Shown here: positions 7,782 to 15,579 of the stretch, one piece after another
How positions within the stretch are numbered: the first letter of the stretch is position 1
How the letters are laid out: each line of letters begins with the position of its first letter
Source of the DNA: JBMYYR01 sp049609625
GTDB taxonomy: Bacteria > Bacteroidota > Bacteroidia > Flavobacteriales > CAJXXR01
Assembly: GCA_049609625.1 (NCBI GenBank)
Contig: JBMYYR010000040.1
Location: 1 to 16,555 of the forward strand
Direction of reading: 5' to 3'
Length of the DNA: 16,555 nucleotides
Position numbers and translations under genes: made by a program
The notes under the pieces: generated by a model
Database searches by the model: none
The model's input: the letters and a program-made list of their open reading frames with translations, nothing else
What the model was told of the DNA's origin: nothing

Positions 7782-9205
7782 TCAAAAAATGTTGAGTTAA
7801 AACCAATCAAATGCACATGCTCACTCGCTCTTGTAAGTGCCGTGTAGAACCATCTATAATCTTCTTTGTCAATATGTTGTAAATCCCAAAAAGGTTGCTC
7901 AATAAACACATTTTTCCATTGTCCACCTTGAGCTTTATGGCAGGTTATGGCGTAGGCAAATTTAATCTGAAGGGCATTGAAATATGGATTTTTTTTGATG
8001 TTTTTGTATCGAGCAGATTTGCTTTTTAGATGAGCAAATTCAGCTTGAAGTTCGGCGTAGAGTTTTTGAGAATCGGCGTAAGTTAGTCCGGCGCCGTCTA
8101 CGGTCAAGGTATCTACAAAAGCAATGGTTCTGAAACTTTCCATATTTGGATAATCGACCAAAGCCAATTCTAATTCCACAAATCGGAACCCATACAAATC
8201 TATAAAACGATAAATTTTTTCTACAGTTGCCAGTTCGCCATTTGCCAAAAAACCAGCATCGCTAGTTTGTTCGAGCCAAAAATAATTGTTTTTCACAATC
8301 ATAATCAAATCGCCACGCTCAATACCTTCTTCTCTTCCAAAAAAATGTTGCCGAATCCGCTGATTATATTGGTTAGCTCTTTTGTTAGACCGACAAATAA
8401 TCACCGTTTCATCCAAACCTTGCTTATCCATCGATTGCTCTAAGGCATATTCCAGTTCAAACCGATCTTCTTGCCTAAAAAAATCAGTTTGGTTGGTTTT
8501 AAGTTTAGGGAACGTTGTAGAAAAATCCTCTTCTTCGGTCATAAATTCGCGCAAAAGTGTTGCGTTCCACAATACGGTTGATTGTTCTTTTTGACGTTTG
8601 ACCTCTTTTAGTGTGAAACTATCTGTATTTCTCCAGAAATTTTGTTGTAAGTCTTTTGCATTCAGTGCCATACTCATTGTCATTCCTACAGGTGGCAGCT
8701 GGGCGGTGTCGCCAACCAAAATCAATTTATTGTTTGGTTTCTGAAACACAAACTGAATCAAATCTTCTAAAACTGACTGATTTTGATGTGCTTCGGAAGT
8801 GTTGACCACGTGTGGAATCATCGACGATTCATCAACAATATAAAGCGCCCCTTCTTTGCTGTTTGCTTTGGGCAGAAAACTTGTAAAGCCATTGGCATCA
8901 ACTTTAGATTGATAGATATGTTTATGAATGGTTGAGGTTGGAGATTTGGTTTTGCCTTGCAAGACTTTGGCGGCTCTTCCGGTTGGTGCCAATAGAAAAA
9001 ATGGACGTTTGAGATGGTAAAGCGATTGCGCCAAAGCGCCCAACAAACTGGTTTTTCCCGTACCAGCAAATCCTCGCAAAGTAAAAATTTCATCGCTGGT
9101 ATTGGGCATACAAAACCGACTTATTTTTTTTACTAAATAAGCTTGTTCTTCGCTGGCTTCAAAAGGCAAGTGATATAGGATGGATTCTTCTAAGTTTCGG
9201 CGCAT
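7778..9205 (-). CDS. RecD/Pif1-like ATP-dependent DNA helicase (SF1)
   Basis: A 475-residue superfamily 1 helicase. Walker A is GFAGTGKT (residues 45-52), motif Ia APTGRAAKVL (73-82), Walker B VDESSM (124-129), motif III VGDTAQLPPVG (164-174). The C-terminal UvrD_C_2-like part has YAITCHKAQGGQW (418-430) and WFYTALTRA (452-460). It lacks the long N-terminal region of RecD2 and no RecB or RecC gene lies nearby, so it is the short, stand-alone RecD-like type often annotated 'ATP-dependent RecD-like DNA helicase'. It probably unwinds DNA 5'-to-3' during repair or recombination (family inference). It lies 35 bases after ruvB and overlaps the acyltransferase start by four bases; the pairing with ruvB fits a DNA-repair role. 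Confidence 0.9.
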   Translation of the reverse strand: MRRNLEESILYHLPFEASEEQAYLVKKISRFCMPNTSDEIFTLRGFAGTGKTSLLGALAQSLYHLKRPFFLLAPTGRAAKVLQGKTKSPTSTIHKHIYQSKVDANGFTSFLPKANSKEGALYIVDESSMIPHVVNTSEAHQNQSVLEDLIQFVFQKPNNKLILVGDTAQLPPVGMTMSMALNAKDLQQNFWRNTDSFTLKEVKRQKEQSTVLWNATLLREFMTEEEDFSTTFPKLKTNQTDFFRQEDRFELEYALEQSMDKQGLDETVIICRSNKRANQYNQRIRQHFFGREEGIERGDLIMIVKNNYFWLEQTSDAGFLANGELATVEKIYRFIDLYGFRFVELELALVDYPNMESFRTIAFVDTLTVDGAGLTYADSQKLYAELQAEFAHLKSKSARYKNIKKNPYFNALQIKFAYAITCHKAQGGQWKNVFIEQPFWDLQHIDKEDYRWFYTALTRASEHVHLIGFNSTFFE

Positions 9206-9240
9206 GTTGTTTTGTAAGACTTCATTTTTGTTTTCAATGA

Positions 9241-10257
9241 CTAAGCATTAAACAAATCACTTTGTGATTTAGGCTTATTGAAACCCAATTTTTTATAAGC
9301 CAATTCGGTGGCCATACGCCCTCGTTGTGTCCTCATAATATAGCCTTGCTGAATCAAAAACGGCTCATAGACTTCTTCAATCGTTTCTACTTTTTCGCTT
9401 ACGGCAGTCGCTACTGTTCCCACACCAACGGGACCTCCATTAAATTTATCAATAATCGTAGAAAGAATCAAAATATCCATTTCATCTAAGCCATTTTCAT
9501 GAATTTTTAGGGCTTTCAGGGCTATTTTGGTGATGTCTATTTGAATTTTTCCGTTCCCTTTTATTTCGGCAAAATCTCGAACTCGTCGCAAAAGCGCATT
9601 GGCAATTCGAGGTGTTCCGCGGCTTCGGAGGGCGACTTCGTGGGCGGCGTCTTCGGTAATACTGACTTCCAAAATAGTAGCCGAACGCTTGATAATTTCG
9701 GATAACAGGTCGGGTTTGTAATAATGTAGGCGAGAATTGATGCCAAACCGAGCTCGAAGTGGCGCTGTTAGCAATCCAGATCTTGTGGTTGCGCCGATAA
9801 GCGTAAACGGATTTAGACTCAACTGTACTGAGCGAGCGCTGGGGCCAGAATCGATCATGATATCAATCTTGAAATCCTCCATGGCACTATATAAATACTC
9901 TTCAATAACGGGGCTAAGTCGATGAATTTCATCAATAAACAAGACATCTCCAGTCGATAAATTGGTAAGAAGTCCCGCCAAATCACCAGGTTTTTCGAGC
10001 ACGGGTCCAGAGGTAATTTTGATGTCTGTTCCCATTTCGTTGGCAATGATGTTTGCCAAAGTGGTTTTTCCCAAACCCGGAGGGCCATGCAACAAGACAT
10101 GATCTAGAGCTTCTTCACGTAATCGGGCAGCCTGAGTGAAAATCTGAAGGTTTTCTTTAACCTCGTCTTGACCCGTAAAATCATCAAAACTTAAAGGTCG
10201 GATGCTATTCTCGAACTGTTCGCCTTCTTCGTTTTGGTCTGTATAAATGGCATTCAT
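9241..10257 (-). CDS. ruvB: Holliday junction branch migration ATPase RuvB
   Basis: A 338-residue RuvB, normal length. With RuvA it forms the hexameric motor that drives branch migration at Holliday junctions, which RuvC then cuts. Motifs: Walker A HGPPGLGKTT (57-66), Walker B LFIDEIH (106-112), sensor 1 GATTRSG (155-161), arginine finger region PLRARFG (166-172), and a C-terminal winged-helix domain with GGPVGVGT at about 274-281. The N-terminal RPLSFDDFTGQ at 20-30 is also typical. ruvA and ruvC are not in this window. The gene starts 12 bases after the rnr stop, with no promoter visible in the gap, so it is probably read from the upstream genes. Confidence 0.98.
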   Translation of the reverse strand: MNAIYTDQNEEGEQFENSIRPLSFDDFTGQDEVKENLQIFTQAARLREEALDHVLLHGPPGLGKTTLANIIANEMGTDIKITSGPVLEKPGDLAGLLTNLSTGDVLFIDEIHRLSPVIEEYLYSAMEDFKIDIMIDSGPSARSVQLSLNPFTLIGATTRSGLLTAPLRARFGINSRLHYYKPDLLSEIIKRSATILEVSITEDAAHEVALRSRGTPRIANALLRRVRDFAEIKGNGKIQIDITKIALKALKIHENGLDEMDILILSTIIDKFNGGPVGVGTVATAVSEKVETIEEVYEPFLIQQGYIMRTQRGRMATELAYKKLGFNKPKSQSDLFNA

Positions 10258-10269
10258 GTTGTTTTCTTT

Positions 10270-12414
10270 TTAATCCACCAAAAGCATATCCACTTGTTTT
10301 TTTATAATGTCGACGGCTTTGATTTGAGCTTTGATCGGATCTCCAAATCGGATAATTCGACCTTGATTTCCTTCAACTAAAAATTCTTGTGGGAAGGCTC
10401 TAAAATGTTCTGATCGGATGGAGCTTAATCTAATCATACCTTCACATTTCGACTCATCCAACTCAGCGTAAATACCATGTTCGCTAATGCCACTTACGTG
10501 TGCCTCAAAGGTTTTTCCAACTTTATCTTCCAAATATTTGGCTTGCATAAATTTAACCGAATCTCGCTCGGCTTCAACCGCTAATTTTTCCATCGACGAG
10601 CTGTGTTTACAAAGTGCTTCGTAAGTTTCGGCATTCGCCGATGACTTTCCATCCAAATAAGACTGAATAAGGCGGTGAGCCATCACATCTGGATAACGTC
10701 GAATAGGCGAAGTGAAATGTGAATAGTGCGAAAATCCTAATCCGTAATGTCCAATATTTTTGGTCGAATAGGTTGCTTTACTCATACTTCTCAAAGCAAT
10801 ATTTTCAATTGCAGAAGCAAATGGAGAAGATTTAACTTCGTCTAAAATACTATTTAAACTGTTGTTTATTCTCGATTTATCAAGCTGAAAATCAAAGCCT
10901 AATTTCTGAACAAAATCAGAAAAATGACTTAATTTTTCTTCATCAGGTTTGTCGTGGATTCGATAGACAAAAGTGCGCTGATCTTTCTTAGCTTTTACTT
11001 TTCCGATGCTTTCCCCAACTGATCGGTTTGCCAACAACATAAACTCTTCAACTAATTTATGTGCATCTTTCGAGCGTTTCATATAAACGCCAATCGGATG
11101 TTTGTTTTCATCAAGACGGAAACGCATTTCTTCTCTATCAAAAGCAATAGCGCCATTTTTCATCCGTTTATTACGCATGATTTTCGCCATTTTATCCAGA
11201 ATCGTTAATTCCGAAACGTATTCTCCAGCTTGATTTTCGATGATTTCTTGAGCTTGTTCATACGTAAAACGTTTATCGGAATGAATGAGTGTTCGCCCAA
11301 TCCAAACCGATTTTACAGTCGCTCTTTTATTGAGTTGCACCACAACCGAAAAACAGCGTTTGGTTTCATCAGGACGCAGCGAACAAAGGCCATTCGACAG
11401 CGATTCGGGCAACATCGGAATAACTCTATCAACCAAATAAATAGACGTCGCTCGTTCTTGAGCTTCTTTTTCTAAAATCGGTGATTGATCCAAATAATAA
11501 CTCACATCGGCAATATGGATTCCAACTTCCCATAAATCATCACCAAGTTGTTCAATAGACAAGGCATCATCAAAATCTTTGGCATCGTGCGGATCAATCG
11601 TAAAGGTAGTTTTGGTTCTGAAATCTCTTCGGGTTTTTAAATCCGATTTGGTCAATTCTTCACTAAAACGTTCGGCTTCTTTTTCAACTTCGGCAGGAAA
11701 TTCGGTTGGCAAACCGTAACTCGCCAAAATACCGTGAATTTCGGATTGATGATCTCCTGCTTTTCCGAGAACTTTTATGATTTCGCCATTTGGGTTTTTC
11801 ATACTTTTTTCCCAAAAGGACAATTTTACCTCAACGCGGTCGCCATCTTTTGCGCCCATGCGTTTGCTTTGGCGAATGAAAAAATCTCGTCCAACTTTTT
11901 GAGTTTGAACAAAACCATGTTTTCCATTGTCTTCAAAAATACCAATATAAGTTTCTCGAAAACGTTTCAAAACCTCAACAACTTGCGCATTCTGAATATC
12001 GCCTTCAGCGTTGCGTAAAAATTCTATCCGAACCTGATCTTTGTTCAGCGCTTGTCCGGTATGTTTTTTTCCGATGGAAATGTCGTCGCCTTCATCCATC
12101 AAAAAATGAGCGCGCCCAGAAGAATGTACTTCAATCGTGCCTTCGAGGCTCTTAATGTTTTGATTTATAGCAAATTCGCCCGATTTATTCTCCACAATCT
12201 CACCTGATTCCAGTAAGGCCTTTAAGGTGTCCACCAGCCGTTCTTTTTGTTCTTTTGTCAACGATTTTGTGGCCTTGAAACATTGTTTTAAACTATGATT
12301 TTGTTTAGGGTTTTCTTTTAAAAAATCAACTAGGGCTTGGCGGATGCTAGATGATTTTTTCGACTTTTTTGATTTCTTAAATTTTGATTTCTTTTTTCTA
12401 ATGTATTTACTCAT
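10270..12414 (-). CDS. rnr: Ribonuclease R
   Basis: A 714-residue 3'-to-5' exoribonuclease that degrades structured RNA. A basic, Lys/Ser-rich N-terminus (residues 4-22) is followed by a winged helix-turn-helix-like region (about 23-85), two cold-shock domains (about 90-220), the RNB catalytic domain, and an S1 domain at about 632-714. The catalytic motif IDPHDAKDFDDA has Asp274, Asp280, Asp282 and Asp283, matching the metal-binding aspartates of RNase II/R; the conserved HYSHFTSPIRRYPD is at 563-576. The protein stops right after the S1 domain, so it lacks the Lys-rich C-terminal tail of E. coli RNase R; the only strongly basic tail is at the N-terminus. It lies 20 bases after the methyltransferase gene and 12 bases before ruvB. 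Confidence 0.96.
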   Translation of the reverse strand: MSKYIRKKKSKFKKSKKSKKSSSIRQALVDFLKENPKQNHSLKQCFKATKSLTKEQKERLVDTLKALLESGEIVENKSGEFAINQNIKSLEGTIEVHSSGRAHFLMDEGDDISIGKKHTGQALNKDQVRIEFLRNAEGDIQNAQVVEVLKRFRETYIGIFEDNGKHGFVQTQKVGRDFFIRQSKRMGAKDGDRVEVKLSFWEKSMKNPNGEIIKVLGKAGDHQSEIHGILASYGLPTEFPAEVEKEAERFSEELTKSDLKTRRDFRTKTTFTIDPHDAKDFDDALSIEQLGDDLWEVGIHIADVSYYLDQSPILEKEAQERATSIYLVDRVIPMLPESLSNGLCSLRPDETKRCFSVVVQLNKRATVKSVWIGRTLIHSDKRFTYEQAQEIIENQAGEYVSELTILDKMAKIMRNKRMKNGAIAFDREEMRFRLDENKHPIGVYMKRSKDAHKLVEEFMLLANRSVGESIGKVKAKKDQRTFVYRIHDKPDEEKLSHFSDFVQKLGFDFQLDKSRINNSLNSILDEVKSSPFASAIENIALRSMSKATYSTKNIGHYGLGFSHYSHFTSPIRRYPDVMAHRLIQSYLDGKSSANAETYEALCKHSSSMEKLAVEAERDSVKFMQAKYLEDKVGKTFEAHVSGISEHGIYAELDESKCEGMIRLSSIRSEHFRAFPQEFLVEGNQGRIIRFGDPIKAQIKAVDIIKKQVDMLLVD

Positions 12415-12434
12415 AAGGGTGTTCTAATCTTGTG

Positions 12435-13061
12435 TTAGCGCGTCGTTTTTTTTTGAAACTGCGCATAAATAAATTCTTGCGAGCTATCAAACGGCGTTTG
12501 ATGACTCACAATTTGGCTATCGACTAATTGAAACTCAGGTTCAAAACGCGACCTAAAATCGGTTTCGCTATATTGAGTAATCTCGATGCCACTGCATTTT
12601 TTTGGACCTTTGTCCGAAAAACTAGCTAAAATGATTTTTGATTCAGCTGTTGTTGCTCGGTAAAGGTTTTGTTTATATTTTTTGATGTCTTCTTCTGTAT
12701 TCAGGAAATGAAAAGCAGCCCGATCATGCCAAACATCAAAGGTTTCATCTGTTTGAAAATCAGCACTATCTGAAACAATCCACTGTATTTTTTTAGCTTT
12801 TTCTCCTAATCTTACTTTTGCTCTTTCGATCGCCTTTTCCGAAATATCCAAAACAGAAATGTTCTTGAATCCTAAATCCAACAAAAAGTCTACCAAAAAA
12901 CTATCGCCACCGCCAATATCGATGATGTTCGCCTCTAAATCGACATCTTCAAAATAAGCCAAAGAGGTTTCGGGCTTCTTTTGATACCAACTCACGTCTT
13001 CCAAACGTTTGGTTTGATATATGTTTTCCCAATGGGCTTTTCGTTCGGCGTGGGTCGTCAT
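12435..13061 (-). CDS. Class I SAM-dependent methyltransferase (Methyltransf_25-like)
   Basis: A 208-residue Rossmann-fold methyltransferase. SAM-binding motif I is present as IIDIGGGDS (residues 46-54), the acidic end of strand 2 as VLDIS (70-74), and a motif II/III-like region as FDVWHDRAAFHFL (108-120). The N-terminal HWENIYQTKRLEDVSWYQ is typical of small-molecule methyltransferases of this group in bacteria; the substrate is unknown. It is the first gene of the minus-strand run ending with the PlsC-like gene. The ATG is preceded by a run of eleven A and no Shine-Dalgarno sequence. TAnnTTTG elements occur 280-340 bases upstream, so the mRNA may carry a long leader. Confidence 0.88.
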   Translation of the reverse strand: MTTHAERKAHWENIYQTKRLEDVSWYQKKPETSLAYFEDVDLEANIIDIGGGDSFLVDFLLDLGFKNISVLDISEKAIERAKVRLGEKAKKIQWIVSDSADFQTDETFDVWHDRAAFHFLNTEEDIKKYKQNLYRATTAESKIILASFSDKGPKKCSGIEITQYSETDFRSRFEPEFQLVDSQIVSHQTPFDSSQEFIYAQFQKKTTR

Positions 13062-13287
13062 GTTTTTTTTTTTGGTTTTTGATGATGTATATGGGTTGAA
13101 ATCAGCTAAGCATTGTTCTCAAAAATGGCCTTAAGCTACCTAACCATAACCCGATAATTATAAATGTTTTAGATAAAAAAACAAAAGAGGATTCAATAAA
13201 ATAAGTCAAGTTTAGCAGGTTTTTATGCTATAAAAAATAAGGCAGAACATTAATGGAATGTCGTAATAGGTATTATTAAAAATTTGG

Positions 13288-13335
13288 TTTATCAACACCT
13301 TACATCTAGTTGGGAGCAACTGTTGTGTTGATAAA
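13288..13335 (-). repeat. Nested inverted repeat; possible 5' hairpin of a minus-strand RNA or an operator
   Basis: Seen: TTTATCAACAC (13288-13298) and GTGTTGATAAA (13325-13335) are a perfect 11-bp inverted repeat. Inside is a second stem, AGTTG/CAACT (13308-13312 and 13317-13321), with a 4-base loop. A minus-strand TACCTTTG at 13351-13344 fits the Bacteroidota -7 element and would start RNA at about 13337, placing the stem at the extreme 5' end of the transcript. Its best -33 TTG (13378-13376) is 24 bases away, slightly long. An RNA or an operator role is inference. Confidence 0.45.
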
Positions 13336-13398
13336 AAACAGACCAAAGGTATTAAAAAAATATCAGAACAGACATCAATCTGTTGTTCTAAGACGCAA

Positions 13399-13427
13399 AA
13401 GTACAGAATGGCACACAAAATGTACTT
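13399..13427. repeat. 7-bp inverted repeat over a minus-strand -7-like element
   Basis: AAGTACA (13399-13405) and TGTACTT (13421-13427) are perfect inverted repeats with 15 bases between. The left arm overlaps the minus-strand TACTTTTG (13403-13396). No properly spaced -33 is seen. It could be an operator; support is limited to the symmetry. Confidence 0.3.
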
Positions 13428-13642
13428 AGAATTAGAAAGGTTAATATAGTGATAAGTTTAGTTTTAGAGCTTGATATTCATTAGTTTATGATAGAAATAG
13501 CCTGTCTGAGCTAACATTTTATAAACAACTAGTTCTGTCATTTTAGCACAACATGCTCTATGCGTGCTCGTGTCTTTGCTAGTATATTATCTTTTTTCAT
13601 AGAAAATTACAAAACAAGTATTATAAATTCAGATAAAAAGAA

Positions 13643-13650
13643 TAAATTTG
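13643..13650 (+). promoter_or_regulatory. Likely atpD -7 promoter element (TAAATTTG)
   Basis: TAAATTTG matches the Bacteroidota -7 consensus TAnnTTTG. It lies 83 bases before the atpD ATG. No TTG/TTTG occurs at the expected -33 distance, where the DNA is only AT-rich, so the call rests on the -7 element and its position upstream of the first gene of the unit. Confidence 0.5.
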
Positions 13651-13733
13651 CAGAAATTTTATTTAGCCATTTAAACTAGATGTTAGATTAAAATGCTAAA
13701 AACACAAATTACAACGTTAAAAACCAGTACGAT

Positions 13734-15242
13734 ATGTCTACAAGTGTAGGGAAAATAGTTCAATTGATTGGGCCAGTTATCGACATCAGATTCGATAAAG
13801 GAAGTCAACTACCAAAGATTTATGACGCTTTAGAAATCAATACCAATTCGTCGAAAGTCATTTTAGAATGTCAACAACACATCGGTCAAGACACCGTTCG
13901 TGCAGTTGCGATGGATTCTACTGATGGATTAAAAAGAGGTCAAGAAGTGCATAGCACAGGTTCGCCAATCAAAATGCCGATTGGAGAAGAGATCAAAGGT
14001 CGACTTTTTAACGTTGTTGGAGATTCCATTGACGGTATCGGAAACTTAGACAAATCTAATGGTTTGCCTATCCACCGTGATGCTCCAAAATTCGAAAACC
14101 TTTCTACTTCTTCTGAAATTCTTTTTACAGGAATTAAAGTTATCGACCTTATTGAGCCTTATGTAAAAGGTGGTAAGATTGGTCTTTTTGGAGGAGCTGG
14201 AGTTGGAAAAACTGTACTTATCCAAGAGCTTATCAACAACATTGCCAAAGGACATGGTGGACTTTCGGTATTTGCTGGTGTTGGTGAACGTACGCGTGAA
14301 GGAAATGATTTACTTCGCGAGATGATTGAATCAGGCATTGTAAACTACGGTGACGATTTCTTGCATTCAATGGAAAAAGGTGGATGGGATCTATCTTTGG
14401 TTGAAAAAGAAAAATTAAAAGAATCGAAAGCAACCTTTGTTTTCGGTCAGATGAATGAATCTCCAGGAGCACGTGCTCGTGTAGCCCTTTCGGGACTTAC
14501 ACTTGCCGAATATTACCGTGATGGTGAAGGCGACAACGGAGGCGCTCCAAAGGATATTCTTTTCTTTGTTGATAATATCTTTAGATTTACACAAGCTGGT
14601 TCAGAGATGTCGGCACTTTTAGGTCGTATGCCTTCTGCCGTTGGATACCAACCAACTTTGGCTACGGAAATGGGTGCGATGCAAGAGCGTATTGCCTCAA
14701 CAAAAAACGGATCGATTACTTCGGTACAAGCCGTTTACGTACCTGCGGATGACTTAACTGACCCTGCGCCTGCAACAACTTTTGCTCACCTTGATGCAAA
14801 AACGGTATTGTCGCGTAAGATTGCTGAGCTTGGAATTTACCCAGCGGTAGATCCACTCGATTCTACATCGAGAATCTTAGCTCCAGAAATCGTAGGAAAA
14901 GAACATTACGATTGTGCAGAGCGTGTAAAAGAAATTCTACAACGTTATAAAGAGCTTCAAGATATCATCGCTATTTTAGGTATCGATGAATTATCAGAAG
15001 AAGACAAAATGGCGGTTCACCGCGCACGTCGAATCCAACGTTATTTATCGCAACCCTTCCACGTTGCTGAGCAATTTACAGGTTTGAAAGGATCTTTGGT
15101 AGACATCAAAGAAACCATCAAAGGATTCAACATGATTTTAGACGGAAAACTTGATCAATATCCAGAAGCTGCCTTCAACTTAAAAGGTGGAATCGACGAA
15201 GTGATCGAGGATGGAGAACGTATGTTGAAAGAAGATAACTAA
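13734..15242 (+). CDS. atpD: F1Fo ATP synthase beta subunit
   Basis: A 502-residue catalytic beta subunit of F1-ATPase, a peripheral inner-membrane complex. The P-loop GGAGVGKT is at residues 153-160, GERTREGNDL with the catalytic Glu at 184-193, and Walker B ILFFVDNIFRFTQAGSEMSA at 275-294; GRMPSAVGYQPTLATEMG follows. Compared with the ~460-residue E. coli protein, it carries an extra segment at about residues 203-232 (GDDFLHSMEKGGWDLSLVEK region) before FVFGQMNE, an insertion I recognise from flavobacterial AtpD. The ATG at 13734 gives the normal MSTSVGKIVQLIGPVID start; no Shine-Dalgarno precedes it, as usual in this phylum. atpC follows after 11 bases. The other ATP synthase genes are not nearby; a split atpDC locus is normal for Bacteroidota. 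Confidence 0.99.
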   Translation: MSTSVGKIVQLIGPVIDIRFDKGSQLPKIYDALEINTNSSKVILECQQHIGQDTVRAVAMDSTDGLKRGQEVHSTGSPIKMPIGEEIKGRLFNVVGDSIDGIGNLDKSNGLPIHRDAPKFENLSTSSEILFTGIKVIDLIEPYVKGGKIGLFGGAGVGKTVLIQELINNIAKGHGGLSVFAGVGERTREGNDLLREMIESGIVNYGDDFLHSMEKGGWDLSLVEKEKLKESKATFVFGQMNESPGARARVALSGLTLAEYYRDGEGDNGGAPKDILFFVDNIFRFTQAGSEMSALLGRMPSAVGYQPTLATEMGAMQERIASTKNGSITSVQAVYVPADDLTDPAPATTFAHLDAKTVLSRKIAELGIYPAVDPLDSTSRILAPEIVGKEHYDCAERVKEILQRYKELQDIIAILGIDELSEEDKMAVHRARRIQRYLSQPFHVAEQFTGLKGSLVDIKETIKGFNMILDGKLDQYPEAAFNLKGGIDEVIEDGERMLKEDN

Positions 15243-15253
15243 GAAGATTTATT

Positions 15254-15496
15254 ATGTTTTTAGAAATCATCAAACCAGATAGCGAATTATTCAAAGGTGA
15301 AGTGAGCTCTGTTCGCGTGCCAGGTTCGCAAGAAAGTGGTTCTTTTGAATTACTCCAAGATCACATGGCCATTGTATCGACGCTTAAGTCGGGAACAGTT
15401 CATGTTATCAATGCCAACAACGAAGCTTTAAGTTTTGAAGTAGCTGGTGGTGTGATTGAAATGAGCAAAAATAAAATTACCTTATTAGCCGATTAA
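15254..15496 (+). CDS. atpC: F1Fo ATP synthase epsilon subunit, short form
   Basis: An 80-residue epsilon subunit containing only the N-terminal beta-sandwich domain. Recognisable features are FLEIIKPDSELFKGEVSSVR at residues 2-21, the PGSQESGSFELLQDHMAIVSTL segment (the family's PG..G..GILP.H.P....L signature), and the EVAGGVIEMSKNKITLLAD end. E. coli epsilon has about 139 residues, with a C-terminal two-helix domain that inhibits ATP hydrolysis; this protein ends before it. Short epsilon subunits are common in Bacteroidota, so I see this as normal, not a truncation. The terminator at 15519 shows that the unit ends here. Confidence 0.96.
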   Translation: MFLEIIKPDSELFKGEVSSVRVPGSQESGSFELLQDHMAIVSTLKSGTVHVINANNEALSFEVAGGVIEMSKNKITLLAD

Positions 15497-15518
15497 ATGT
15501 TGGTTATTCTATAGATTT

Positions 15519-15552
15519 AAAAAGCTTCCTTAGTACTAAGGAAGCTTTTTTT
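15519..15552 (+). terminator. Intrinsic terminator of atpDC
   Basis: A perfect palindrome with arms 15519-15533 and 15536-15550, including the GC-richer core AAGCTTCCTTAG, followed by T residues to 15552. It starts 22 bases after the atpC stop. Because the arms begin with A5, the same structure has a T run on the minus strand and could end transcription from the right as well. Confidence 0.93.
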
Positions 15553-15579
15553 GTTTTAGAGATATTTGTTAGACTTCAC

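Larger units (their letters stand above)
13062..13733. other. Gene-free divergent intergenic region, methyltransferase / atpD
   Basis: 672 bases with no convincing gene, lying between divergent transcription units. A 68-codon minus-strand frame (13212-13418) is Cys-rich, resembles no family I know and overlaps the structures below, so I do not call it. The region holds a nested inverted repeat (13288-13335), a second dyad (13399-13427), two minus-strand TAnnTTTG elements (13351-13344 and 13403-13396), a 6-bp hairpin (13367-13372 with 13379-13384), a weak 5-bp inverted repeat (13545-13549 with 13564-13568), and the likely atpD -7 element (13643-13650). Confidence 0.7.

Noticed and set aside
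8382..8594. Plus-strand frames inside the minus-strand genes (also 1476-1670, 1698-1892, 2467-2691, 9737-9925, 11230-11475, 11734-12018)
   Set aside because: They lie opposite strongly conserved coding sequence and show no domain or start signals; they are shadow frames.
13288..13335. Pair of TTATCAACA sequences as DnaA boxes marking a replication origin
   Set aside because: Each differs from TTATCCACA by one base, only two are present, and no dnaA, dnaN or DUE-like cluster lies nearby. Better explained as one inverted repeat.
13212..13418. 68-codon minus-strand reading frame in the intergenic region
   Set aside because: Cys-rich, no recognisable domain, overlaps two inverted repeats and promoter-like elements, and composition looks like translated non-coding DNA.
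13693..13695. Earlier ATG as the atpD start
   Set aside because: It is out of frame with atpD; the ATG at 13734 gives the normal family N-terminus.
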